64,000 nucleotides of DNA, taken from assembly GCF_035207705.1 (NCBI RefSeq), contig NZ_CP128187.1:3720001-3784000 (forward strand). Direction: 5' to 3'. Below the pieces are notes generated by a model, which was not told where the DNA came from, did not search any database, and was given only the letters and a program-made list of their open reading frames with translations. Numbering within the stretch: the first letter of the stretch is position 1; each line of letters starts with the position of its first letter. Positions 54,352-62,546 of the stretch are shown one piece after another. The DNA comes from Maribacter sp. BPC-D8 (GTDB lineage: Bacteria; Bacteroidota; Bacteroidia; Flavobacteriales; Flavobacteriaceae). A program made the position numbers and the translations under genes.

Positions 54352-55377
54352 TTATTTTATAAAGGGAGTAAGCACAATATTCCTGTAGGCAACATTACCG
54401 TGATCACCTTGTAAGTAAATAGGGCCTGGTGCAAAAACGTCAGAGCTTATTGCTCCTCCGGTTGGTCCTTCAGCTGCTGCATTTTCTATAATTTTCTTTC
54501 CATTTAAAATCACCGTAACATGGCGGTTTACTAAAGTTATATCCATTGTTTGCCATTCGCCAGCAGGTTTCTCGGCATTTTCACTTGGTGTAACACGGCT
54601 GTAAAGAGCACCCATATTATGACTGTCCAATTCTAGACCGTATGAGTCGACCACTTGTATTTCGTAAAGCCCCCGAAGATAAACGCCACTGTTATTTCCT
54701 TCAGGTACATTAACCTCTAATTTTAAATTGAAATCTTCAAACTCTTGATCGGTACGTAGGTTGCCATAATAAATATGCTCACCATTTTCTGGTTGTACAG
54801 GGTCATTTTGCATAGTGCCGTTTACGACCTTAAATCCGTTCGGACTTTTAGGGTCAATCGTTCTCCAGCCATCCATATTTTTACCGTTAAAAAGTTTGAT
54901 CGGCTTACCGTATTTTAAAGTGCTAAAGTCTGATGCAGGTCCTGCGGCAGGCATGCGAGAACCAGTAAAATAACTAATATTTTCACCTGTATTTCCCCAA
55001 GCAGGTCCTGTCATGGTACCAGCAATGGCATCATTTATTTTGGTAATGCGCATCGTCCAAGTTCTGATGTGAGTACGTGCTTTGCCTGAGGTGGTTTTTA
55101 GTTCCTCTTCAGAAGTACGGGTAACAATTAAGGTGTTTTCATCAACTAAGTACACATCAGATACAGGTAAAATACTACCGCCGATCCATAATAATTCGCC
55201 GTCTAAAACACCTTGTTGCTCGTGTACTTTTAGCCAAGCTACGCCGCCACCTACTACATCGATAGTCCAAGTGCCAATAAAGGTGTTTTCAGGTTCAGGT
55301 AAATTGTTTGTGGTAATTGCAAAAGATGAGGTTATGGCACATAAAAATGCCATGAAGAAAACTGGTAATTTTTTCAT
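54352..55377 (-). CDS. secreted DUF1080 (3-keto-disaccharide hydrolase-like) protein
   Basis: A 341-residue protein with signal peptide 1-20. An N-terminal beta domain (about 33-135, FIGTWTIDVVGGGVAWLKV...) precedes a DUF1080 domain (about 155-340: KPIKLFNGKNMDGWRTIDP, NNSGVYLRGLYEIQVVDSYG, GPIYLQGDHGNVAYRNIVL). The concanavalin-like DUF1080 covers hydrolases acting on 3-keto disaccharides and related sugars. The extra N-terminal domain distinguishes it from the 13.6-kb paralog. Adjacent remnant sequence suggests it once had a dehydrogenase partner, which would fit an oxidised-sugar pathway. Confidence 0.87.
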   Translation of the reverse strand: MKKLPVFFMAFLCAITSSFAITTNNLPEPENTFIGTWTIDVVGGGVAWLKVHEQQGVLDGELLWIGGSILPVSDVYLVDENTLIVTRTSEEELKTTSGKARTHIRTWTMRITKINDAIAGTMTGPAWGNTGENISYFTGSRMPAAGPASDFSTLKYGKPIKLFNGKNMDGWRTIDPKSPNGFKVVNGTMQNDPVQPENGEHIYYGNLRTDQEFEDFNLKLEVNVPEGNNSGVYLRGLYEIQVVDSYGLELDSHNMGALYSRVTPSENAEKPAGEWQTMDITLVNRHVTVILNGKKIIENAAAEGPTGGAISSDVFAPGPIYLQGDHGNVAYRNIVLTPFIK

Positions 55378-55711
55378 GATTTAGTTTGTGTTAGGTTTTG
55401 GTTTGATTGTACAAAGACGAAGTACAATACCTAAAAGTAAGAATTAATATAAAGCGTGATCCCTGTTGTTTTAAAGTTTAACAGCAAATTAGGGTACGTA
55501 GAAATGTGTTGTTTTATTTAGGTAATTAATGTTAAGAAATAGTAAGCATTTAAATTTTTCAAAAAAGTTTTATAAGTAAATATTCCTACAAATACCATGG
55601 TTATTGACGTAGCGTAAATATTACGGAAAACCGTAATAAATGGGCGTGCAATATTTTTAAAATCGGTTTGTTAAGTATAGACCTAACAAATAAATTAAAA
55701 CCAAAATCACC
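55378..55711. other. intergenic region with a palindromic element
   Basis: 334 bp between divergent genes, no ORF. It contains TATTACGG-AAAA-CCGTAATA (55619-55638), an 8-bp perfect inverted repeat about 75-93 bp before the lipoprotein start, which looks like a regulator operator. A smaller TTGTAC/GTACAA repeat (55407-55427) lies at the DUF1080 side. Confidence 0.5.
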
Positions 55712-56473
55712 ATGAAAACATTTAATCAATTACTATTATTATCCTCTATTGCAGTGATTAATTTTAGCTGTGAAAAGTCAACCTCAGAGGAGTTTGAAGA
55801 AGTTAACGGAAACGTAGAGACAAAGCTTATCAGCTCAATAAATGTTACGTCTGCCGAAGATTCAGAAGATAGCGGCAACATTTTATTTTCGTACAATAAT
55901 GATTTACAATTAACGTCTATTTTCGACGGAACAGAATCGACCAACTTCGTTTATGATGGAGATAATTTAAGTAATGTAACCGGTAACGTAGATAACGGAA
56001 ATGTAGAAGAATTATATGAATCGCCGTACGATGCTTTTGAAACCGGACAAATAGAAGAATATGATGACAATGGTAACCCATCTGTAATCAAATTTATAGA
56101 GTACGATTATGATTATATGACTGACGAAGAAGAGGTCGTGTATTACACAGCAGAAATCTCTTATGACGATAAGCCAAACCCATTTTACAAAACGGCAGAA
56201 GCAGCAGGAATGATTGATGTTTTAGATCAAATTAAATTGAATTTTGCAGAAGCTCCACAGGCAGAAGAAATTGCAAGGGCAAAAGCATTGTTCCCTAATA
56301 ACAATCCGTCGCAAGTAGTGTATAAAAATGAGGAAGGTGAAATAGAATACACCATAAACTTGTCTTACACTTACGATGGTGATTACCCAACTGCAGCAAC
56401 CGTTTCTACGGTTTCTATGCACTCAGACGAGAATGAAACATACGTAACGACTTTCACTTATGTAGGTGACTAA
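55712..56473 (+). CDS. hypothetical acidic lipoprotein with YD-like beta repeats
   Basis: A 253-residue lipoprotein (lipobox INFSC, Cys20). The mature part is very acidic and shows short beta-repeat phrases (LQLTSIFDG, TNFVYDGDNLSNVTG, IEYTINLSYTYDGDYPTAATV), like the DUF4595-type surface lipoproteins of Bacteroidota. Function unknown. It is a single transcription unit closed by a terminator; a palindromic element upstream suggests regulation. Confidence 0.75.
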   Translation: MKTFNQLLLLSSIAVINFSCEKSTSEEFEEVNGNVETKLISSINVTSAEDSEDSGNILFSYNNDLQLTSIFDGTESTNFVYDGDNLSNVTGNVDNGNVEELYESPYDAFETGQIEEYDDNGNPSVIKFIEYDYDYMTDEEEVVYYTAEISYDDKPNPFYKTAEAAGMIDVLDQIKLNFAEAPQAEEIARAKALFPNNNPSQVVYKNEEGEIEYTINLSYTYDGDYPTAATVSTVSMHSDENETYVTTFTYVGD

Positions 56474-56500
56474 GTAAATTGAAGATATTTTAGATAATAG

Positions 56501-56525
56501 AAAGCAGCCTAAAAGGCTGCTTTCT
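56501..56525 (+). terminator. intrinsic terminator
   Basis: AAAGCAGCCT (56501-56510), AAA loop, AGGCTGCTTT (56514-56523), short T-rich tail. Confidence 0.85.
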
Positions 56526-56910
56526 TGGTTTTTAAGAAGTTTCTATACATTGATATTAAATTTAATTCAAAAACTGATTTCTGTATTTCCTAATAAAATG
56601 TTAAATTGAGGCAGCCCTTAATATTGGTATACTAAAGTTCCCCCAGAATAAATTAGTGTTGCTCTTTATTATTGGGCTTTTTTATTGATGTCCGTCCGAG
56701 ACAAGACTTCTTACTCTCCAATTACCTCATTCAAGTAAAAACCAAAAACTCATTTTCAACAAAATCTATTATATAGACAGTGTAGCAGCGAAAATTCTAA
56801 AAATTCAATTAACTTTAAAAGGTATATGCCTTGGCGGCAAATTTTACCGCACAGAATTCAAAGAATAATCTTAAATTAGGCAAACACTTAATAAAATGTA
56901 TTTGTAAATA
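56526..56910. other. non-coding stretch before the small-gene run
   Basis: About 385 bp with no supportable gene on either strand. Part of it near 56640-56680 (GTTCCCCCAG..., TTATTGGGCTTTTTTATTG) looks GC-poor with a weak terminator-like end. I see no known RNA family. Confidence 0.4.
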
Positions 56911-57087
56911 ATGGCAAAAATTGAAATTAAAGGTTCCCCCGAAGAGCTTGAAAGAGTAGCCACTTTCTTGGCAAACAACAATATAAAGTTCAATGTTGTT
57001 AATGATTACGGTAATCATTCTCTAGAAGATTTAGATAAGTATGCTGGTCTTATTACTAAGTTCTCAGCTGCTGTGCCTGAAAAATAA
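56911..57087 (+). CDS. 58-residue small protein
   Basis: ATG to TAA, 58 codons, reading MAKIEIKGSPEELERVATFLA at the start and ending KFSAAVPEK. The pattern (beta, helix with E/R pairs, beta KFNVVND, helix LEDLDKYAGLI) is protein-like, with no membrane segment. Start sits eight bases before the next gene's start region ends its stop: its TAA (57085-57087) is followed after eight bases by the ATG of the 57096 gene, so they look like an operon. Homology unknown to me. Confidence 0.6.
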   Translation: MAKIEIKGSPEELERVATFLANNNIKFNVVNDYGNHSLEDLDKYAGLITKFSAAVPEK

Positions 57088-57095
57088 GCAACAAT

Positions 57096-57365
57096 ATGAA
57101 AGGCTTACAAGAAATAAAATCTGAAATTGAACAGTTGGTTAGCACTAACGGCAAAACAGAACTAGAGGTAGTAGAGGCGCTTCACAAATATTACTTCAAC
57201 AAAGCTGTAACGGCAGAGATAAAACTGTATAAGAAGAAAAAGAAAAAGGTAGCTCAAATAACGAAAGACCTTAAAATTAGCCACCGTAGGTTCTACAAAA
57301 TTTTGGAAGACAAAAAGGTAGAATTCACCAAATACAATAAGTCCAAAGAAGAAGCAGTAGAGTAA
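57096..57365 (+). CDS. 89-residue basic small protein with helix-turn-helix-like C-terminus
   Basis: Soluble, helical, Lys-rich (KLYKKKKKKV), followed by VAQITKDLKISHRRFYKILED, which has the spacing of a helix-turn-helix recognition unit. It could be a DNA- or RNA-binding small protein. It follows the 58-residue gene by eight bases. I do not recognise the family. Confidence 0.6.
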   Translation: MKGLQEIKSEIEQLVSTNGKTELEVVEALHKYYFNKAVTAEIKLYKKKKKKVAQITKDLKISHRRFYKILEDKKVEFTKYNKSKEEAVE

Positions 57366-57398
57366 TTTTCATTAGCGATTTGGTATAATTTAAAAGAA

Positions 57399-57956
57399 AT
57401 GGCGATTACAAAACACATGTTGGTAATGCTTATTTCTATTTTGTTATGCCATAATATCAATGCCCAAAAGGTGGCGGTGAAAACCCAAGTACAAACTACT
57501 GTTAATATCGAATGCAACAACGAAGGTTGTTTTGGTAGTTATTATGGTAAAGAATTTATCGATGGCTCAGATGTCGGCCATCAATTCTCGAATACCATGT
57601 CAGCTAAGGTTGGGCATAAATTAAAGGAACTCTATGCTCAAGATAAATACGTAAAAGTAGATTTTGAAAACATATACATGTCTACCAATGGTATGGGTTC
57701 TGGCGTGGTAACGTATGAGTTGAAGATTCCGTTTGTTACTGTTGTTACAAAATGCTATGCCTATACTTCTTTTGATCATGTAGGCGGATGGAATCATGAA
57801 CCCTCATTATCTCGTAGAAAGAAAGAATTAAGTCCGCTTTTAATGCCTGGCGAATCTTTAGATATTAGTAACTTGAAAACAACCAACGAAGGATTGCAAG
57901 AATATTGGATTCAATGGAAGAACAAGACTACACAACATAACTGTAACCAAAACTAA
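57399..57956 (+). CDS. hypothetical secreted protein
   Basis: A 185-residue protein with signal peptide (about 1-22, ends NINAQ). Mature part has Cys pair NIECNNEGCFGSYYGKEF, and later Cys in TKCYAYTSFDHVGGWNHEP and HNCNQN. The FDHVGGWNHEPSL segment and the paired cysteines suggest a folded extracellular domain, not recognised. It is the third member of the run of small genes and precedes the CPBP protease by 11 bp. Confidence 0.65.
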   Translation: MAITKHMLVMLISILLCHNINAQKVAVKTQVQTTVNIECNNEGCFGSYYGKEFIDGSDVGHQFSNTMSAKVGHKLKELYAQDKYVKVDFENIYMSTNGMGSGVVTYELKIPFVTVVTKCYAYTSFDHVGGWNHEPSLSRRKKELSPLLMPGESLDISNLKTTNEGLQEYWIQWKNKTTQHNCNQN

Positions 57957-57967
57957 AAATATATGCT

Positions 57968-58606
57968 ATGGCATTTCAGAAAAGAGAGCTAGTTATCGCA
58001 TCCCCTTTTTTGATCATTGCCGTAAATTTTGCGGTTGCTTTTGGTTTCGGTGAATTCATGGGGAAATGGGCATTTATACCCATGATTCTTATTGGTTGGG
58101 CACTTTGGATTTTCTTTATTTTTAAATACGGAGGAAAAGAGTCCGTTGCCAATTGGTTAAAGAAAGCTAAAGGAGCTTTTGGTTGGAAATTATTTGCGGT
58201 AATTGTCGGATTGATTCCGTTGCCTCTTTTTCTAATGCACTATCAATTGTTAGACCATTGGACCATTTGGTTACCTTGGATTCTACTTGCGGTATTTAAT
58301 CCCTTTATTGAAGAGTTTTACTGGCGCGGACTATTGTTAGACTATACCAAAACGTGGTCTAATTGGGCTTCAGTATTGTTCACAGGAATACTGTTTGCAA
58401 TTAATCATGCAGCATTCGGGGTTAACTCCGCCGTCAATAGTGGATTTGAGTTGGTCATTTCTACCTTAATCATGGGTGTCGTTTGGGCATGGGTTTATAA
58501 GAAGACGAATAGCCTACGTTGGACTATCTTCTCTCATTTTTTAGTGGATTTTCTTGGTGTTTCAGCAGCAGCTTTCTTAGATTTATACGAGAAAGGAAAC
58601 TGGTGA
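57968..58606 (+). CDS. CPBP-family intramembrane glutamic endopeptidase-like protein
   Basis: A 212-residue polytopic membrane protein of the CPBP (Abi/CAAX protease-like) family. Motif 1 EEFYWR (EExxxR, in NPFIEEFYWRGLLLDY), motif 2 FAINHAAFG (FxxxH) and motif 3 HFLVDFLG (HxxxD) are all present, so the active site is intact. Members are intramembrane proteases or bacteriocin-immunity-like proteins. Two small membrane-protein genes follow it. Confidence 0.9.
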   Translation: MAFQKRELVIASPFLIIAVNFAVAFGFGEFMGKWAFIPMILIGWALWIFFIFKYGGKESVANWLKKAKGAFGWKLFAVIVGLIPLPLFLMHYQLLDHWTIWLPWILLAVFNPFIEEFYWRGLLLDYTKTWSNWASVLFTGILFAINHAAFGVNSAVNSGFELVISTLIMGVVWAWVYKKTNSLRWTIFSHFLVDFLGVSAAAFLDLYEKGNW

Positions 58607-58627
58607 TAAAATTTTAATGATTAGAGT

Positions 58628-58870
58628 ATGAATAAAGAATCGCTCTCTAAATTAAGTACAGAAGAACTGCTTAAAAGGCATACAGCAGTAAAAACTATGG
58701 TGTGGGTTTTGACAATAGGTTTAACTGGAGTTTTACTCTTTTTTATCTATGTTTCTATTCAAGATGGATTCACGCCGTTATTGGCAGTTCCGTTAGCGTT
58801 ATCAGCAATTATACCCTTAAATGTAAAGAATATGAATGCGCTGAAAAAGGAGTTAGATTCCAGAAAATAA
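58628..58870 (+). CDS. 80-residue membrane protein
   Basis: N-terminal helix LSKLSTEELLKRHTAVKTM, then two hydrophobic segments (about 26-45 and 50-67), ending in a charged tail. A redox or binding motif is not visible. It follows the CPBP gene by 21 bp and is likely co-transcribed. Confidence 0.65.
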   Translation: MNKESLSKLSTEELLKRHTAVKTMVWVLTIGLTGVLLFFIYVSIQDGFTPLLAVPLALSAIIPLNVKNMNALKKELDSRK

Positions 58871-58915
58871 GCGTTAAGTTTTCGGCCAATTAATTAGGGA
58901 TACAAAATTAGAATT

Positions 58916-59107
58916 ATGAGAAAAATATTATCAATTGTTGGAATGGTCATAGCGATAATTGAAATAGCATATAGTTTTGTTGGAGACAGCGATACAGGTC
59001 AATTTTTTGGAATTGATATGAATATTTGGGTTTTCCGTTTACTTTGGCTTGCTTTATTTGGGGTAGTATTTAACGGATTCCTTAAAGAAAGTAAAAAGCC
59101 ACAATAA
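58916..59107 (+). CDS. 63-residue membrane protein
   Basis: Two hydrophobic segments (about 4-20 and 36-54) with the turn GDSDTGQFFGID between, ending KESKKPQ. The gene follows the 80-residue one by 45 bp. Unknown family. Confidence 0.6.
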   Translation: MRKILSIVGMVIAIIEIAYSFVGDSDTGQFFGIDMNIWVFRLLWLALFGVVFNGFLKESKKPQ

Positions 59108-59235
59108 CAATATAATTTGAACAATAATACTGTTTTGGGTCTATCTATAATGTTTGGGAGGTAAAATAGTATTGTTTTGTTTGTTAAATTAAAGTTTCCG
59201 TAAACAATTACCAAGTATTTCGACTCACACATCAC

Positions 59236-59802
59236 ATGAAAAAGCGAAAATTTAAAATCAGTGATATCATATTTGTGGTGTTTATCTTGTTGTTGATAAT
59301 TCCGCAGACAAGAACGCCAATTCAGGTTGCCGTCAATAAACTGAAAGTAGCAATTTGGTCACCCAGTATTGAAGATGAAGAAGACCAAAATGAGGTTAAT
59401 CCGTTTCAATATGCCGTTGTTGATTTACAAGGTGAAACTGAAAGCATATCGGTAGGTAAAGGTAAGGTTACTTTTATCAGTTATTGGGCAACTTGGTGTC
59501 CGCCATGTATTGCAGAATTACCAGGAATTCAAGATTTGTATAAAGACTACGGAGACAAGGTCAATTTTATATTATTGACTCAAGAAGAGCCAGAAAGAGT
59601 ACATCGGTTTATTGAAAAGAGAGGTTATGAACTACCTATCTATTTTCCACAAATGCAAACTCCCGAAATATTGCAAGAAAATAGCATCCCCACTAATTAT
59701 GTAATTGATGCTAAAGGAAAAATCATCATAAAAGAAACCGGTGCCGCAGATTGGAACAGTAAAAAAATACGTAATCTGTTAGATGAACTTATAGAGAAGT
59801 AA
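59236..59802 (+). CDS. TlpA-family thioredoxin-like disulfide reductase
   Basis: A 188-residue thioredoxin-fold protein anchored by an N-terminal helix (about 9-24), domain facing the periplasm. The active site YWATWCPPCIAELPG has Cys88 and Cys91 and is followed by FILLTQEEPERVHRF and the cis-Pro segment SIPTNYVIDAKG. Reduces disulfides in exported proteins, for example in cytochrome c or sulfur pathways. Terminator hairpin follows the gene. Confidence 0.92.
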   Translation: MKKRKFKISDIIFVVFILLLIIPQTRTPIQVAVNKLKVAIWSPSIEDEEDQNEVNPFQYAVVDLQGETESISVGKGKVTFISYWATWCPPCIAELPGIQDLYKDYGDKVNFILLTQEEPERVHRFIEKRGYELPIYFPQMQTPEILQENSIPTNYVIDAKGKIIIKETGAADWNSKKIRNLLDELIEK

Positions 59803-59831
59803 TGTAGTTTTCTTCGAGGTAGCTAACGAAC

Positions 59832-59859
59832 AAAAAAAAGCCGGAATCAAAATTCCGGC
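59832..59859 (-). terminator. intrinsic terminator for the PepSY-like gene
   Basis: GCCGGAAT (59840-59847) / ATTCCGGC (59852-59859), CAAA loop; on the minus strand it is followed by eight T. Weaker on the plus strand, where only CCTTTCC follows. Confidence 0.85.
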
Positions 59860-59888
59860 CCTTTCCACATCTCCCAATCAAAGAAACA

Positions 59889-60335
59889 TTAATCAATCAT
59901 TTCACTCAATACTTTTCCGCTTTCGTTGAAAACCACATCTCTTTCATCATTCCATCCTTTTTCTAGCTCAACATCATAAGTAGTAGAACCGTCCATAGTA
60001 GTTTTTTCGACAGAATCTACTTTGTATCCGGCATAGTTACTGGCAATTACAGCGGTAATGGCTTGTGGTAAATCTGCTGCGGTAATTTCATGTTCCGCTT
60101 TAGTCGCTATTCCATCCGTAGTATACCAAATTTCATGTTCCAGTCTATTATTATCAAATTCAACCTTATATGACTGTCCTTCTAATTCCCACTCCACATT
60201 ACTTGCCTGAGGGTAATTTTGCTCAAAACTCTGTCTTAAATTTGCGGGCACAGAATTAGGGTTAATATCTTGTGCAAATACGGTACATACACCCAATATG
60301 GTTAAAGCTATTGTTGCTAAATTCTTATTTTTCAT
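59889..60335 (-). CDS. PepSY-like domain protein, secreted
   Basis: A 148-residue exported protein, signal peptide about 1-20 (ends VFAQ). Two copies of a PepSY-like unit: VPANLRQSFEQNYPQASNVEWELEG... and LPQAITAVIASNYAGYKVDSVEK..., with typical KVEFDN/YDVELEKG strands and end VFNESGKVLSEMID. PepSY-like proteins are small periplasmic proteins often found with two-component systems; here the adjacent divergent OmpR/kinase pair fits that habit, suggesting it could be regulated by it. Confidence 0.85.
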   Translation of the reverse strand: MKNKNLATIALTILGVCTVFAQDINPNSVPANLRQSFEQNYPQASNVEWELEGQSYKVEFDNNRLEHEIWYTTDGIATKAEHEITAADLPQAITAVIASNYAGYKVDSVEKTTMDGSTTYDVELEKGWNDERDVVFNESGKVLSEMID

Positions 60336-60373
60336 TATCAGTAAATTTTTAAATTCCCTTCAAAGAAAAGAGC

Positions 60374-60381
60374 CAAATCTA
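60374..60381 (-). promoter_or_regulatory. -7 promoter box of the PepSY-like gene
   Basis: On the minus strand TAGATTTG exactly matches TAnnTTTG, about 38 bases before the ATG. No TTTG -33 element at normal spacing. Confidence 0.45.
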
Positions 60382-60494
60382 GAAGAAATTGGGAATGCTG
60401 GTAATTTTACTTTTTTTAGCGCTTAAATGCTTAGGGTTATAATTCCCATATCTTTCTAGAATTCTTTTATATTGTTGTTGCAAACAACAGTGCC

Positions 60495-61172
60495 ATGAAA
60501 ATTCTAATTATAGAAGACGAACCCCAAATGCTAGAGAATATGCGCCTAACTTTAGAGCGCGAGCAGTATATGGTAGAAACTGCTGCAGATTTTGCAACCG
60601 CCAGCACTAAAATTGGGGTGTATGATTATGATTGTATTCTGTTAGATATAACGTTGCCAGACGGTAATGGTTTAGAACTTTTAAAACAATTGAAACAATT
60701 GGGTAAAGATGACGGGGTAATTATTGTTTCGGCAAAAGACTCTTTAGACGACCGTATAAAAGGACTTAATTTAGGTGCAGATGATTACTTGCCCAAACCT
60801 TTTCATATGGCAGAATTACATGCACGGGTAAAAGCAATAGTTCGTCGTAGAACCTTTGATGGTAATAAGCTCATAGAAATTGGAAACATAAGCATCGACC
60901 CAGAAAGTAGAAGCATTCATATTAATAAAAAAGAGGTAGTTCTTAACCGTAAAGAATACGACGTACTCTTATATATGATATCTAATAAAACACGTTTGGT
61001 GACCAAAACTGCTTTAGCAGAACATGTGTGGGGAGACCATATTGACCAAGCAGATAGTTTTGACTTCATCTATTCTCAATTCAAAAACCTACGTAAAAAA
61101 CTTTCAGATGCTGTGGCAAGTATAGAGATAGAAGCCGTTTATGGTGTTGGGTATAAATTACAGGTTATATAA
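60495..61172 (+). CDS. OmpR-family response regulator
   Basis: A 225-residue regulator: receiver domain 1-118 (IIEDEP, CILLDITLPDGNG phosphoacceptor, LPKPF) and winged-helix output domain about 130-222 (LNRKEYDVLLYMI..., HVWGDHIDQADSFDFIYSQFKNLRKKL, GVGYKLQVI). The adjacent kinase is broken by an IS element, so this regulator is probably without its main phosphodonor now. Confidence 0.95.
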   Translation: MKILIIEDEPQMLENMRLTLEREQYMVETAADFATASTKIGVYDYDCILLDITLPDGNGLELLKQLKQLGKDDGVIIVSAKDSLDDRIKGLNLGADDYLPKPFHMAELHARVKAIVRRRTFDGNKLIEIGNISIDPESRSIHINKKEVVLNRKEYDVLLYMISNKTRLVTKTALAEHVWGDHIDQADSFDFIYSQFKNLRKKLSDAVASIEIEAVYGVGYKLQVI

Positions 61173-61184
61173 TTTGTAGCAACT

Positions 61185-62134
61185 ATGAAACTTCTAAATC
61201 ACACTACAAAATACTTTGCCATACTGCTCATTGTACTTATATCTATATGGGCGGTGATCTTTTATTTTGCCATGTTAGATGAGGTTTATGATAGTTTAGA
61301 TGACGGATTGGAGAATCAAAAAGAATTAATAATAAGAGCGGTAAACGATGATCCAGATTTGCTGCAAGACACAGAATTCGGAGTCAATAATTACACCATT
61401 AAAAACACCGAGGTTGGTGATCATACCAAGTTTAAAGATAGTTATCGCGATACGTTAATGTATATGCAGAACGAAGATGAATATGAGCCTATTCGTATGC
61501 TTGAAAGCACGTTTCAACAAGACGGTAATTATTACAAAATAAAGCTCATTACTTCTATGGTCGAAGAAGATGACCAAATAGAAAACTTATTTAAGTATTT
61601 GGTGGGACTTTACCTAGTATTGATTCTGAGCATTGTGGTGCTTAACAACCTGGTCATGAAAAAAGTGTGGAAACCTTTTTACACCCTCATTGATAGGTTA
61701 AAAGGCTTTCGTATAGAAAAGGACGACCCCATAAAATCAGAACCTACAACAATAGACGAGTTTAATTTATTGAACCAAAGTGTAGAGCGTTTAACAGAGA
61801 AATCGCGCGATAGTTATGTAGCCCAAAAAGAGTTTATAGAAAATGCAGCACATGAATTACAGACGCCGCTTGCCATTGCTATTAACAAGTTAGAGTTGTT
61901 GTTAGAGCAAAATGAACTGTCAGGTTTACAATCGCAAGAAGTTGGTGGTGTTTTAGATAATCTTACACGATTAACGCGATTAAACAAGTCATTGTTATTG
62001 CTTTCTAAAATTGATAACAAACAGTATTTAGAAGAAGAGACTATTGATTTTAATGAACTGACAAAAAATGTATCTACAGATTTCTCAGATTTTGCTACAC
62101 ATAAAAATATGCGTTTAAACGTTGTAGCAAATGC
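61185..62134 (+). pseudogene. sensor histidine kinase, 5' fragment (split by IS3 element)
   Basis: The kinase starts 12 bases after the regulator stop. Visible part: two transmembrane helices (about 9-28 and 135-157) with a periplasmic loop between, HAMP-like linker, then HisKA with AAHELQTPLAIAINKLELLL. The coding frame meets the IS at 62135, 317 codons in; past the junction it adds only ADPS and a stop within the element. The HATPase domain is separated (63446-63770). Joining 61185-62134 to 63446-63770 gives 1275 bases, exactly 425 codons including the stop, so the split is recent and clean. Confidence 0.93.
62132..62134 (+). repeat. target-site duplication, left copy (TGC)
   Basis: TGC immediately left of the IS, repeated at 63443-63445. 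IS3-family elements usually duplicate 3-4 bp. Confidence 0.85.
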
Positions 62135-62150
62135 TGACCCGTCCTGAAAT

Positions 62151-62546
62151 ATGTATACAAAACACTTCAAGTATATGTATAAAAATGATGGATATGTAAA
62201 ACGCTATAGTGAGAGCTTTAAGCTCAAGGTATTGGCAGAACTAACCAAAGGAAACCATTCCAAAAGACAAATTGCATTAACTTACGGTATACAATCCAGT
62301 ACTATAAACGTATGGATAAAAAAGTACGATCGTAAAGATCTAATGAACACCCGTGTAACCGTGCAAACAGACGATGAACTTTCCCGTATCAAAGCCCTGC
62401 AAAAAGAGCTAAAGCAACTTAAGGACCTTCTTATTAAAAAAGACCTGGACAAATTGGTGACCGATAGCTATCTCGAGGTAGCTGCTGAGAATCTAGGTTA
62501 TAGAGATGTTGAGGAATTAAAAAAAAACTTAAACATAAAGCCTTAA
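62151..62546 (+). CDS. IS3-family transposase OrfA (helix-turn-helix protein)
   Basis: 131 residues: KRYSESFKLKVLAELTKGNHSKRQIALTYGIQSSTINVWIKKY is an HTH of the IS3 OrfA type (split here for length: helix-turn-helix about residues 18-60), followed by a leucine-zipper-like helix (LSRIKALQKELKQLKDLL). The ATG lies within the left inverted repeat. Near the 3' end is an A_AAA_AAC heptamer for -1 frameshifting, and the stop (TAATG) overlaps the orfB start. Confidence 0.93.
   Translation: MYTKHFKYMYKNDGYVKRYSESFKLKVLAELTKGNHSKRQIALTYGIQSSTINVWIKKYDRKDLMNTRVTVQTDDELSRIKALQKELKQLKDLLIKKDLDKLVTDSYLEVAAENLGYRDVEELKKNLNIKP
62522..62528 (+). promoter_or_regulatory. A_AAA_AAC slippery heptamer for OrfAB frameshifting
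   Basis: The zero frame reads AAA AAC at 62523-62528 after an A. Slipping back one base puts the ribosome into a frame open through 62546 and on into orfB (CTT AAA CAT AAA GCC TTA ATG), producing the fused transposase typical of IS3 elements. TAATG re-initiation is the alternative. Confidence 0.65.

Noticed and set aside
56815..57018. 67-codon minus-strand ORF with Cys and Phe rich translation
   Set aside because: It lies opposite the 58-residue gene, whose translation looks more protein-like and which is joined closely to the following gene.
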